Source: Sulfurimonas sp.
Lineage (GTDB): Bacteria > Campylobacterota > Campylobacteria > Campylobacterales > Sulfurimonadaceae
DNA length: 5,707 nt
Direction of reading: 5' to 3'
Assembly (NCBI GenBank): GCA_026987995.1
Contig: JALSMC010000324.1
Span: 1 to 5,707 of the forward strand
A model generated the notes under the pieces. That model ran no database searches. It worked only from the letters and a program-made list of their open reading frames with translations, and had not been told where the DNA came from. Below are positions 1 through 5,707 of this stretch, in pieces. Each line of letters starts with the position of its first letter. Position 1 is the first letter of the stretch. The position numbers and the translations under genes are program-made.

Positions 1-610
1 CTTCGTTCACTTTTAGTATCTCTATATCTTTATTTTTAAAATAGGGCTCACTAATAGTTGCGAAATCCCCATCTTCATCTCTTTGGTTAAAGACCATCAT
101 AGAGTCTATATTTCTACTCTGTAGTGCCCCAAGACTTAGCATACTATCGTTAATGCAACCAAGGGCACAGTGCGTTACAAGAACACCAACAGCATTAAAG
201 AAGGGAATCAAATCTATCATCATAAAGTTTCCATCAACAGGAACAAGAAGCCCACCAGCCCCTTCAATTATCAAGATGTCACAAACTTCTTCTTGTTTTT
301 CAATCGCTGCATTTAGAAGAATAAAGTCAAGTGCCTTACCTTGTGAAGCGATAAAAGGTGCTGCGGGGAGCTCATAAGAGATAGGAACAACATCTTCAAT
401 TGTAAAGTCACTACATGCTGGATTGACTTCTTGCAGTTTTGCTAAAAGCATATCCCCATCAGGATAAATGCCATCAACAACACCAGTCTCAATGAGTTTA
501 ATAACCCCAACAGATATACCTTTAGAAGCAAAATGCTCCATCATTTTCAAAGTTGTATAGGTTTTACCGATATCAGTATTTGTCGCTGTTACAAAGATTC
601 GTTTTTTCAT
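1..610 (-). CDS. bioD: Dethiobiotin synthetase, 3' end cut by window edge
   Basis: BioD makes dethiobiotin from 7,8-diaminopelargonate, CO2 and ATP in the cytoplasm, the penultimate step of biotin synthesis. From the ATG at 608-610, 203 codons are visible with no stop before the left edge. Proteins of this family run about 215-230 residues, so only the extreme C-terminus is missing. Visible motifs: a P-loop ATNTDIGKT at residues 9-17; a KLIETG motif (Lys38) at the substrate-binding lysine; EGAGG at 116-120; and LGCIND near 150-155, matching LGCINH of E. coli and LGLIND of H. pylori. The first P-loop position is Ala rather than the Gly of E. coli, as in the Ser-containing H. pylori enzyme, and the Pro of the usual KP motif is Leu. 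The start is fixed by the P-loop directly behind it and by an upstream in-frame stop. No ribosome binding site precedes the ATG, and a -10 box lies 6 bases away, suggesting leaderless mRNA. Confidence 0.93.
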   Translation of the reverse strand, partial: MKKRIFVTATNTDIGKTYTTLKMMEHFASKGISVGVIKLIETGVVDGIYPDGDMLLAKLQEVNPACSDFTIEDVVPISYELPAAPFIASQGKALDFILLNAAIEKQEEVCDILIIEGAGGLLVPVDGNFMMIDLIPFFNAVGVLVTHCALGCINDSMLSLGALQSRNIDSMMVFNQRDEDGDFATISEPYFKNKDIEILKVNE

Positions 611-616
611 AAGGGA

Positions 617-622
617 ATTATA
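617..622 (-). promoter_or_regulatory. Perfect -10 box directly upstream of bioD
   Basis: The minus strand reads TATAAT, then six bases (TCCCTT), then the bioD ATG. A transcript starting at the usual distance would begin on or next to the A of the start codon. No convincing -35 box is seen, which is common in Campylobacterota promoters. No Shine-Dalgarno sequence lies between this box and the ATG, so bioD mRNA may be leaderless. In AT-rich DNA a TATAAT can arise by chance. Confidence 0.5.
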
Positions 623-635
623 TCGGATTATGTTT

Positions 636-681
636 AAAGAGGATTAATACTAATCAAGAGGGGTGATTAATCCCTCTTTTT
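636..681. terminator. Compound hairpin between the micro-ORF and bioD
   Basis: Two mutually exclusive folds share the arm CCTCTTT (673-679). One is a long stem pairing 636-648 (AAAGAGGATTAAT) with 666-679, 13 pairs with one bulged C. The other is a compact stem of 656-662 (AAGAGGG) with 672-678, loop 663-671. Read on the plus strand it is followed by TTTTT at 677-681 and looks like an intrinsic terminator, yet no plus-strand gene ends here. On the minus strand the tail is only CTTTAAACA, so it would be a weak terminator or a 3'-stabilising structure for the micro-ORF transcript. A third small stem (651-656 with 664-669) is also possible. Confidence 0.5.
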
Positions 682-682
682 G

Positions 683-748
683 CTAATAGAGACGTACTGC
701 GAACAGAAACATCAGAATTAGCATGATTAGTACTATTTTGTTAAACAA
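683..748 (-). CDS. Putative 21-aa hydrophobic single-helix micropeptide
   Basis: This 21-codon reading frame starts with TTG (746-748) and ends with TAG (683-685). A perfect AAGGAG lies six bases before the start, the best ribosome binding site in the window. The product begins MFNKIVLIM and ends FAVRLY. Apart from Asn3 and Lys4 near the N-terminus and Arg19 at the C-terminus it is an unbroken run of Ile, Leu, Val, Met, Phe and Ala, enough for one membrane helix flanked by a positive charge on each side. I recognise no family. Its size and composition resemble type I toxin peptides and other regulatory membrane micropeptides, which is analogy only. It lies between ilvC and bioD on the same strand, downstream of a putative small RNA whose 5' end can pair with its ribosome binding site and start codon. 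An in-frame GTG at 773-775 is an alternative start but has no ribosome binding site. Annotation pipelines would normally miss this ORF because of its length. Confidence 0.5.
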   Translation of the reverse strand: MFNKIVLIMLILMFLFAVRLY

Positions 749-754
749 GAGGTA

Positions 755-760
755 CTCCTT
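755..760 (-). promoter_or_regulatory. AAGGAG ribosome binding site deciding the TTG start
   Basis: AAGGAG on the minus strand is six bases (TACCTC) upstream of the TTG at 746-748. The match to the 16S rRNA 3' end and the spacing are both ideal, which is the main reason for calling the micro-ORF. The site also overlaps a minimal start-stop ORF (ATGTAA, 764-759) and is one half of an inverted repeat with 876-882. Confidence 0.6.
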
Positions 761-801
761 ACATTGAGATTCCACCCAACACAACCCACTAAAAATTTAG
801 C

Positions 802-839
802 AAAAAAAAAGGGTAACTAGAAAATCTAGTTACCCTTTT
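802..839 (-). terminator. Strong intrinsic terminator downstream of ilvC
   Basis: A perfect 11-bp stem (811-821 with 825-835; GGGTAACTAGA and its complement) closes on a three-base loop, can be extended by four A-T pairs, and on the minus strand is followed by nine T residues (810-802). It would end transcripts from ilvC, whose stop is 83 bases from the outer end of this hairpin, and from the promoter at 900-908. On the plus strand only TTTT follows, so termination there would be weaker. Confidence 0.85.
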
Positions 840-893
840 CATCTCAACAGCTATGGTAATCAATCACAGCTAATCAAGGAGTTCTCTTGTTAC
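802..893 (-). ncRNA. Putative ~92-nt small RNA between ilvC and the micro-ORF
   Basis: An extended -10 promoter (900-908) predicts a start near 893, and the strong terminator predicts an end near 802, giving a compact RNA of about 92 nt with no credible ORF. Its 5' segment, AACAAGAG-A-ACUCCUU, is complementary to the ribosome binding site and start codon of the 21-codon micro-ORF 115-150 bases downstream. A small internal stem (AGCTGT with ATAGCT, minus strand about 872-850) may separate this segment from the terminator hairpin. If the terminator is read through, the same RNA would be a leader that masks the micro-ORF in cis. The element may also be only the 3' UTR of ilvC. Family unknown. 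Confidence 0.42.
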
Positions 894-899
894 AGTAAA

Positions 900-908
900 A
901 TTATACCA
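900..908 (-). promoter_or_regulatory. Extended -10 promoter just behind the ilvC stop
   Basis: The minus strand reads TGG-TATAAT, a perfect -10 hexamer with the TGn extension, 15 bases past the ilvC stop codon. No good -35 box is seen, as expected for an extended -10 promoter. Predicted start is G at about 893. A promoter placed between a gene's stop and its terminator needs a short RNA product of its own to make sense, which supports the small RNA call. Confidence 0.55.
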
Positions 909-920
909 TAAAATTAGAAA

Positions 921-1981
<1,061 letters not shown>

Positions 1982-1993
1982 AAAATTTGTGGC

Positions 1994-1999
1994 ATTATA
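1994..1999 (-). promoter_or_regulatory. -10 box of the ilvC promoter
   Basis: The minus strand reads TATAAT, with the predicted start near 1987 and a 5' leader of about 42 bases carrying the inverted repeat 1966-1981. No recognisable -35 box is present. Confidence 0.6.
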
Positions 2000-2075
2000 C
2001 TCAAAGTTTGGTAAAACTTTTCTTTGCTAAAGCTTAGATTTATATCTGTAACAATTGATTTAATCTCATACTCTG

Positions 2076-2081
2076 TATAAT
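2076..2081 (+). promoter_or_regulatory. -10 box of the NYN-gene promoter
   Basis: TATAAT preceded by CTG lies 28 bases before the ATG at 2110, predicting a start near 2088 and a leader of about 22 bases. A TTGATT at 2055-2060 could act as a -35 box, but the 15-base spacing is short. With the ilvC promoter at 1994-1999 this makes a divergent promoter pair. Confidence 0.55.
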
Positions 2082-2109
2082 ACTCAAAATTTAACCTTAA
2101 GATTAATAA

Positions 2110-2847
2110 ATGTCATTACACAAACAACAGATAAATATAGAACATAAATATCGCGGTAGTGTAATACTACCAGATAACACTGAAGCCAAAAATGTCTTTT
2201 TTCGCACAAAACAAGCTTATGCAAACCATGAAAAGATGAGTACCAACATACTATTCTCAAAAGCAAAACTCGCAAAGCTCAAACGCTACCAAAAAGGCTC
2301 TTCGGAGACAGAATTAGAGAACATTGACCTCTACATCGAGATGGGAGAGATTTTAGGTTTTAATGTAGATGATGCAAAAAAACTAAAAAACAGTATAGTT
2401 TTTACTAATGATAGTGCCCATACAAGTTTTAACATTACAAAAAGGCTTAAACTTATCAACAAAAAGCATAAAAGTAAAACGAACAAAAACTATCTATTTT
2501 GGGACATTGAAAACTTCTCTAGTATAAGTTCTATCTTTAACGACATCATAGAGAAGTACGAGATTGATGATGAGTTTATCTATATGGCAGCAAATCCAGA
2601 CTCTCTATATCTTAAACGTGCCGAGTGGGAAGCAAATTTATTTGATTACGGAAAAACACTTAACTCTTTCAACTTTATCAAGTGTGACCATGGAAAAAAT
2701 GTAGCGGATGATGTACTTTTAGAAGAGTTTTTAAATGCAAAGATTACAAATGCAAATGTTTTTATACTTACTTTTGACAGAGAACTAAAAGAGCGTTTTA
2801 CTGAGATAACAAACGAGAGTAATAACCTCTTTATTTTGGGAAAATAA
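2110..2847 (+). CDS. NYN/PIN-like nuclease-domain protein with unknown N-terminus
   Basis: This 245-residue protein is probably cytoplasmic, with no signal peptide or membrane segment. The C-terminal half (about 127-245) has the pattern of a NYN/PIN-like metal-dependent RNase domain. It shows a first strand YLFWDIENF with Asp132 and Asn135; a second strand DEFIYMAANPD; a KNVADDVLLEEF segment with Lys196, Asp200 and Asp201, equivalent to the K-x-x-D motif of NYN proteins; and ANVFILTFDRELKERF with Asp223 at the SxD position. These acidic residues would form the metal site, so RNA cleavage is the likely activity; the substrate is unknown. Residues 1-125 match no family I know. They include a basic, helix-rich stretch around 50-95, and a very basic linker (KRLKLINKKHKSKTNK, 111-126) suggests nucleic-acid contact. 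No strong ribosome binding site precedes the ATG. The gene has its own promoter and overlaps the convergent gene tail to tail by 17 bases. Not recognised by name. Confidence 0.72.
   Translation: MSLHKQQINIEHKYRGSVILPDNTEAKNVFFRTKQAYANHEKMSTNILFSKAKLAKLKRYQKGSSETELENIDLYIEMGEILGFNVDDAKKLKNSIVFTNDSAHTSFNITKRLKLINKKHKSKTNKNYLFWDIENFSSISSIFNDIIEKYEIDDEFIYMAANPDSLYLKRAEWEANLFDYGKTLNSFNFIKCDHGKNVADDVLLEEFLNAKITNANVFILTFDRELKERFTEITNESNNLFILGK
2831..2847. repeat. 17-base palindromic overlap of two convergent stop codons
   Basis: TTATTTTGGGAAAATAA is an inverted repeat of 7-base arms around GGG. Read on the plus strand its last three bases are the TAA of the NYN gene. Read on the minus strand its last three bases are the TAA of the FIST-GGDEF-EAL gene. 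It exactly equals the overlap between the two genes. The stem is AT-only, so it is not a convincing terminator, and no other terminator is seen at this convergent junction. Confidence 0.85.
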
Positions 2848-5371
2848 AGTTCTCCACTATCTCTGCCTCGGGTTTACCTAAGTAATATCCTTGTGCATAG
2901 TCAATATCTAACTCCTGAACAACTTTTAATACTTCTTTAGAGTGAACATACTCAGCAACTATTTTTTTACCAAGCTTTCTAGCAAATACAATAATTGTTT
3001 CAACAACAAGTCTAGCATTTTTATCTTTGTCTATATTTTTTATTAGACTACCATCTATCTTCATAATATCTGAACGGATAGTTGTCATATGTTCAAAGTT
3101 GGCAAACCCTGCTCCAAAATCATCAATAGCAATAGATGCACCCAGGTCATATATGTTTTCGATAAATGCATTCACAACTTTTACATTGTCATTTTCTTGT
3201 GTTTCTAATATTTCTATAGTTAATTGTGATGAGATAGCATATTTTTTAATCTTATCAAAAATAAACTTTGTTGTTTTTTCATTTGTGATATCACTAAATG
3301 AGAGATTAACAGTAAAGTTTAATCCATTTTCTTTAAAGTAACTAAAAGATTTTTCAATCATTATTTCGGTAATGATAGGATAAAGTCTTATTTTACGACT
3401 TACATCTAAAAAAGCGAATGGAGGCAAAATAGCGCCATCATCATCTAGCAAACGAACTAGACATTCATACTTTTCAATTTTACCAGTTTTCACATCTACA
3501 ATAGGCTGAAAATGAGGAAAGATTCTATCACTATTTATTGCATTTTTTATTGTATTTGCCATATTTATATTTGATTCATACTGTTTTGCTAACTGAAGGT
3601 CTTCATCAAAAACTAGGTACTCTGCTCTTGTGCGTTTAGCTAACTTCAATGTCATATCCGCATTTACTAAACCTGTTTTTTTATCATTTATAAGTGCTGC
3701 GGCAACAGTTACGGAGACATGTGCAAAGTGCCCATTTGTCACCAAAAATTCTTCTGCTTCAATAGTATCAATACAATATCTTATTTTTTCATGGATATTA
3801 CCTATTTTGGAGTCTATATTCATAATGATAGCAAATTCATCAGAAGGGAGCTTAAAGAGTTTTGCATCTTCTTCTTTACTTAACATCTCTAGTGTAAAGG
3901 CAAGTTTTTTAAGAACTTGATCTCCTACTTCATGTCCATAAAAATCATTTATCATAGTAAAGTCATCTATGTTTATAAGAATAACCATTTTTCCTAAACT
4001 ATTCTTTAGTTTTTTAATCAAACTCAGTCTATTTGGTAAACCAGTTAATGTGTCATAATAGGCTTGTTTGTAAATATAATCAGCACTCTCTTGAATCCTT
4101 GTCTCCAATCCATTGTTTAGCTCTTCAAGTTCTCTTGAGACTGTATTTGCGAGGTTTGCAATTACATGATGAGCATCAACATTAAATACACGCTGGGAGA
4201 AATTTTCCTTGTAATTACTTAAACTAACAGTACCCTTTTTTTCACTTAAAATTAGCATCGTCATTGTTTCGTTGAGGAGTTGGTTACTTTGGTTTTCATG
4301 GTAAAATTCTCCATACGTAAAAAAACCTGAAATCTCACCTATATTTGAAAGAATTTCTAACTCATCGTGCATATATTCTTTCATAAAACGCCGTCTCGCC
4401 ATACAAGAGTAAACAAATACTGCTTCGGGTTTATATGCAATCTGGCTCAGCGTTTTTCTTGTTTTATAACTACTGTTATGAAGTATATCCTCAATATGAC
4501 CAACACCAAAACGAATCTTCGTTCCCTCTTTTATATTACCCGCAAAAGTTAATGAACCATCATCATGCTTAAGAAGTACGGCACGTCCAACTAATACACC
4601 ATCTATCTCAAAAACAAGAGGAAATTCAATACCAACTTGAGGTAAACTTAATGCTAGTTGATGCCCCATATATTTGGCATATACATCAACTGCACTCATC
4701 CCATCAATCTCATATACACGGTTGTTTATCGATTTTGTTACACGAAGTTCTTTTCCAACTGGCAGCCAATCAAAAGAGTAGTTTGTTGTTATATGTAAAG
4801 AGTCACTACTCAAAGAGACTCCCACTGCACCATTAAAAGTTATTGCATCTCTAGTAAAAACATAAGTTTTAAATAACTCTCCATTATCACCTGCAAGTCC
4901 CCCAGAAAGAATCACATCACTCGCAATATTGCTAATACCCTTAGCATACTCTTCCCCATTAGTATTTATTCCATCTGTAAAACTTATGATGAGTTTTGTA
5001 TCTTTACTCACTAATGTTTGTGCGATACTTACTCCTGTCTCATAGCTATTGTTAAAATTATTTGTATGTTCTTGAAGTGTAGCTTTTAAATGTGTTTGAT
5101 TAAATGTAGTGAAAGTTACTATGTTTTTTTTATCTGTATACACTTCTTTAGAGTGAATGATACCATCCGTAGTCGTACCAATAATAATAGATTGAGAAAA
5201 TGTATCACAAAAGTATTTTTGAATATTTTTTAATTCTTTTAGATCTGTTGTTGTACAAAAAATCTGTATAAGTGTTTGCGGTGTATCGAGTGACAGACCA
5301 TTTAACTTTTCAAACACTTCTTCTGGATGTATAAAATCATATGTGTAATTTTGCATGACCGATTCTAGCAT
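2831..5371 (-). CDS. FIST-sensor / degenerate GGDEF / EAL c-di-GMP phosphodiesterase
   Basis: This 846-residue protein has no predicted membrane segments and is likely cytoplasmic. Domain order: FIST_N (about 30-225, with GTTTDG at 65-70 and GGLAGDNG at 157-164), FIST_C (about 226-375, with CMARRRF at 323-329 and GFFTYGEF at 349-356), a helical linker (about 405-435), GGDEF (about 434-592) and EAL (about 605-846). FIST is a small-ligand sensory domain proposed to bind amino-acid-like compounds. The GGDEF signature is PSDEF (509-513), and the inhibitory RxxD site is absent (EEDA, 500-503), so cyclase activity is unlikely although Asp469, Asn475 and Asp476 remain. The EAL domain reads ECL (636-638) but keeps Glu636, Asn689, Glu720, Asp750, Asp751, Lys771, Glu807 and Gln827, so c-di-GMP hydrolysis is expected. 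The usual AEGVE is AEYVH (806-810). The ATG at 5369-5371 lacks a clear ribosome binding site; Met6 is an alternative. It probably shares an operon with the gene 27 bases upstream. Confidence 0.92.
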   Translation of the reverse strand: MLESVMQNYTYDFIHPEEVFEKLNGLSLDTPQTLIQIFCTTTDLKELKNIQKYFCDTFSQSIIIGTTTDGIIHSKEVYTDKKNIVTFTTFNQTHLKATLQEHTNNFNNSYETGVSIAQTLVSKDTKLIISFTDGINTNGEEYAKGISNIASDVILSGGLAGDNGELFKTYVFTRDAITFNGAVGVSLSSDSLHITTNYSFDWLPVGKELRVTKSINNRVYEIDGMSAVDVYAKYMGHQLALSLPQVGIEFPLVFEIDGVLVGRAVLLKHDDGSLTFAGNIKEGTKIRFGVGHIEDILHNSSYKTRKTLSQIAYKPEAVFVYSCMARRRFMKEYMHDELEILSNIGEISGFFTYGEFYHENQSNQLLNETMTMLILSEKKGTVSLSNYKENFSQRVFNVDAHHVIANLANTVSRELEELNNGLETRIQESADYIYKQAYYDTLTGLPNRLSLIKKLKNSLGKMVILINIDDFTMINDFYGHEVGDQVLKKLAFTLEMLSKEEDAKLFKLPSDEFAIIMNIDSKIGNIHEKIRYCIDTIEAEEFLVTNGHFAHVSVTVAAALINDKKTGLVNADMTLKLAKRTRAEYLVFDEDLQLAKQYESNINMANTIKNAINSDRIFPHFQPIVDVKTGKIEKYECLVRLLDDDGAILPPFAFLDVSRKIRLYPIITEIMIEKSFSYFKENGLNFTVNLSFSDITNEKTTKFIFDKIKKYAISSQLTIEILETQENDNVKVVNAFIENIYDLGASIAIDDFGAGFANFEHMTTIRSDIMKIDGSLIKNIDKDKNARLVVETIIVFARKLGKKIVAEYVHSKEVLKVVQELDIDYAQGYYLGKPEAEIVENFIFPK

Positions 5372-5398
5372 AACTTTTACACAAAATCTACTCGTGGA

Positions 5399-5707
5399 TT
5401 AAAAAATTAACTTAATCGTGTAAAACATCGCAAATAGCACTATTTGATGCACTAAATAGATTATAAATGAGTGCTTTCCAACGAAAGATAACGAGTTATT
5501 TATAATATTTTTTTTATTAAAAAAAGCACGATTTAAACATAACTCTTGAATCTTATAGTACCCTGCTGCTAGACCAAGTAAATACACTCCAAACCAAGGT
5601 ACTAAACTTACTAAGTCTTGTGTATAAGCCACAGGTAAAGAGAGTGTCTTTTGTACAAAACTATACAGCCAGTGCATACTTATCCATGACATGTTATATC
5701 CAAGAAT
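5399..5707 (-). CDS. DUF1624/HGSNAT_cat-like membrane acyltransferase, 5' part outside window
   Basis: The frame is open to the right edge, so only the last 102 codons are visible. The fragment has two clear membrane helices: one in SLVPWFGVYLLGLAAGYY and one in SFIIYLVHQIVLFAMFYTI. The pattern PWFG..LLG.A.G, then a basic loop, then FVGKHSFIIYLVHQ, is characteristic of the C-terminus of the DUF1624 family, related to heparan-alpha-glucosaminide N-acetyltransferase. Those are polytopic inner-membrane proteins thought to move acyl groups onto a glycan. A distant acyltransferase-3 protein would look similar at its end, since that family also has a late YLVH segment. An internal ATG at 5690-5692 is not the start: the frame continues upstream without a stop and has no ribosome binding site there. 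It lies 27 bases upstream of the FIST-GGDEF-EAL gene on the same strand, consistent with co-transcription. Confidence 0.72.
   Translation of the reverse strand: MLGYNMSWISMHWLYSFVQKTLSLPVAYTQDLVSLVPWFGVYLLGLAAGYYKIQELCLNRAFFNKKNIINNSLSFVGKHSFIIYLVHQIVLFAMFYTIKLIF

Larger units (their letters stand above)
744..891. repeat. Interrupted inverted repeat masking the micro-ORF start
   Basis: The plus strand at 876-891 reads AAGGAGT-T-CTCTTGTT. The minus strand at 760-744 reads AAGGAGT-AC-CTCTTGTT. Fifteen bases in two blocks of 7 and 8 are therefore complementary within any minus-strand RNA spanning both, or between two separate RNAs from this strand. The right-hand copy is exactly the ribosome binding site plus TTG start of the micro-ORF. 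The left-hand copy sits near the predicted 5' end of the putative small RNA. Weaker similarity may continue just beyond the blocks (AAAATTATAC at 897-906 against AAAATAGTAC), so an old inverted duplication is an alternative origin. Confidence 0.65.

Noticed and set aside
153..377. Plus-strand 74-codon ORF opposite bioD
   Set aside because: It is a shadow of the bioD coding frame, with low-complexity Ser/Ile composition and no credible start signal.
770..790. G-rich stretch upstream of the micro-ORF (minus strand GTGGGTTGTGTTGGGTGG) as a G-quadruplex
   Set aside because: It has only two GGG runs and scattered GG pairs, so at best a weak two-layer structure; not supportable.
789..842. Minus-strand 17-codon ORF starting MKRVTRF
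   Set aside because: It runs straight through the terminator stem and T-run and has no ribosome binding site at usable spacing; its sequence is a by-product of the hairpin.
876..898. Plus-strand AAGGAG plus TTG, looking like a second micro-ORF start
   Set aside because: The frame stops after three codons (TTG TTA CAG TAA), so it is not a gene. It is better explained as the complement of the minus-strand micro-ORF start.
2084..2275. Minus-strand 63-codon ORF over the NYN-gene start
   Set aside because: It covers the NYN promoter and N-terminus, its Cys/Val/Leu-rich product resembles no family, and the plus-strand frame is clearly the coding one.
3027..3920. Plus-strand ORFs at 3027-3341 and 3630-3920
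   Set aside because: Both lie antisense within the EAL and GGDEF coding regions, whose motifs prove the minus frame.

Overview
The window looks like chromosomal DNA from an AT-rich member of the Campylobacterota, most likely a Sulfurimonas-like organism. This placement is inference. It rests on the AT-rich base composition, a dethiobiotin synthetase of the Helicobacter type (P-loop ATNTDIGKT), and the combination of a FIST-sensing c-di-GMP protein with single-gene ilvC and bioD units. No rRNA or other marker gene is present to confirm it.

Layout from left to right. Positions 1-610 (minus) hold bioD, cut at its 3' end by the window edge. Positions 611-922 form a 312-base gap with no conventional gene, but it is dense with signals on the minus strand: an extended -10 promoter (900-908), a roughly 92-nt putative small RNA ending in a strong intrinsic terminator (802-839), a 21-codon hydrophobic micro-ORF with a perfect AAGGAG ribosome binding site and TTG start (683-748), a complex hairpin (636-681), and a -10 box placed so that bioD mRNA would be leaderless. 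Positions 923-1945 (minus) are ilvC, ketol-acid reductoisomerase. A 164-base divergent promoter region follows. Positions 2110-2847 (plus) encode a protein with a C-terminal NYN/PIN-like nuclease domain and an unrecognised N-terminal half. It converges on, and overlaps by 17 palindromic bases, a large FIST-GGDEF-EAL protein (2831-5371, minus). Upstream of that on the same strand, 27 bases away, is the C-terminal end of a membrane protein resembling the DUF1624/HGSNAT_cat acyltransferases (5399 to the right edge).

How the genes relate. bioD (biotin) and ilvC (branched-chain amino acids) are housekeeping biosynthetic genes. The membrane acyltransferase and the FIST-GGDEF-EAL protein probably form an operon that may link a small-molecule or envelope cue to c-di-GMP breakdown. 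The NYN gene is a lone plus-strand gene with its own promoter.

The most interesting element is the ilvC-bioD gap. The 5' end of the putative small RNA is complementary, over 15 bases in two blocks (7 + 8), to exactly the ribosome binding site and start codon of the hydrophobic micro-ORF. A short single-helix peptide next to an RNA able to mask its translation start is the architecture of a type I toxin-antitoxin module or of another RNA-controlled membrane micropeptide. This is a sequence-based hypothesis; no expression data were available.
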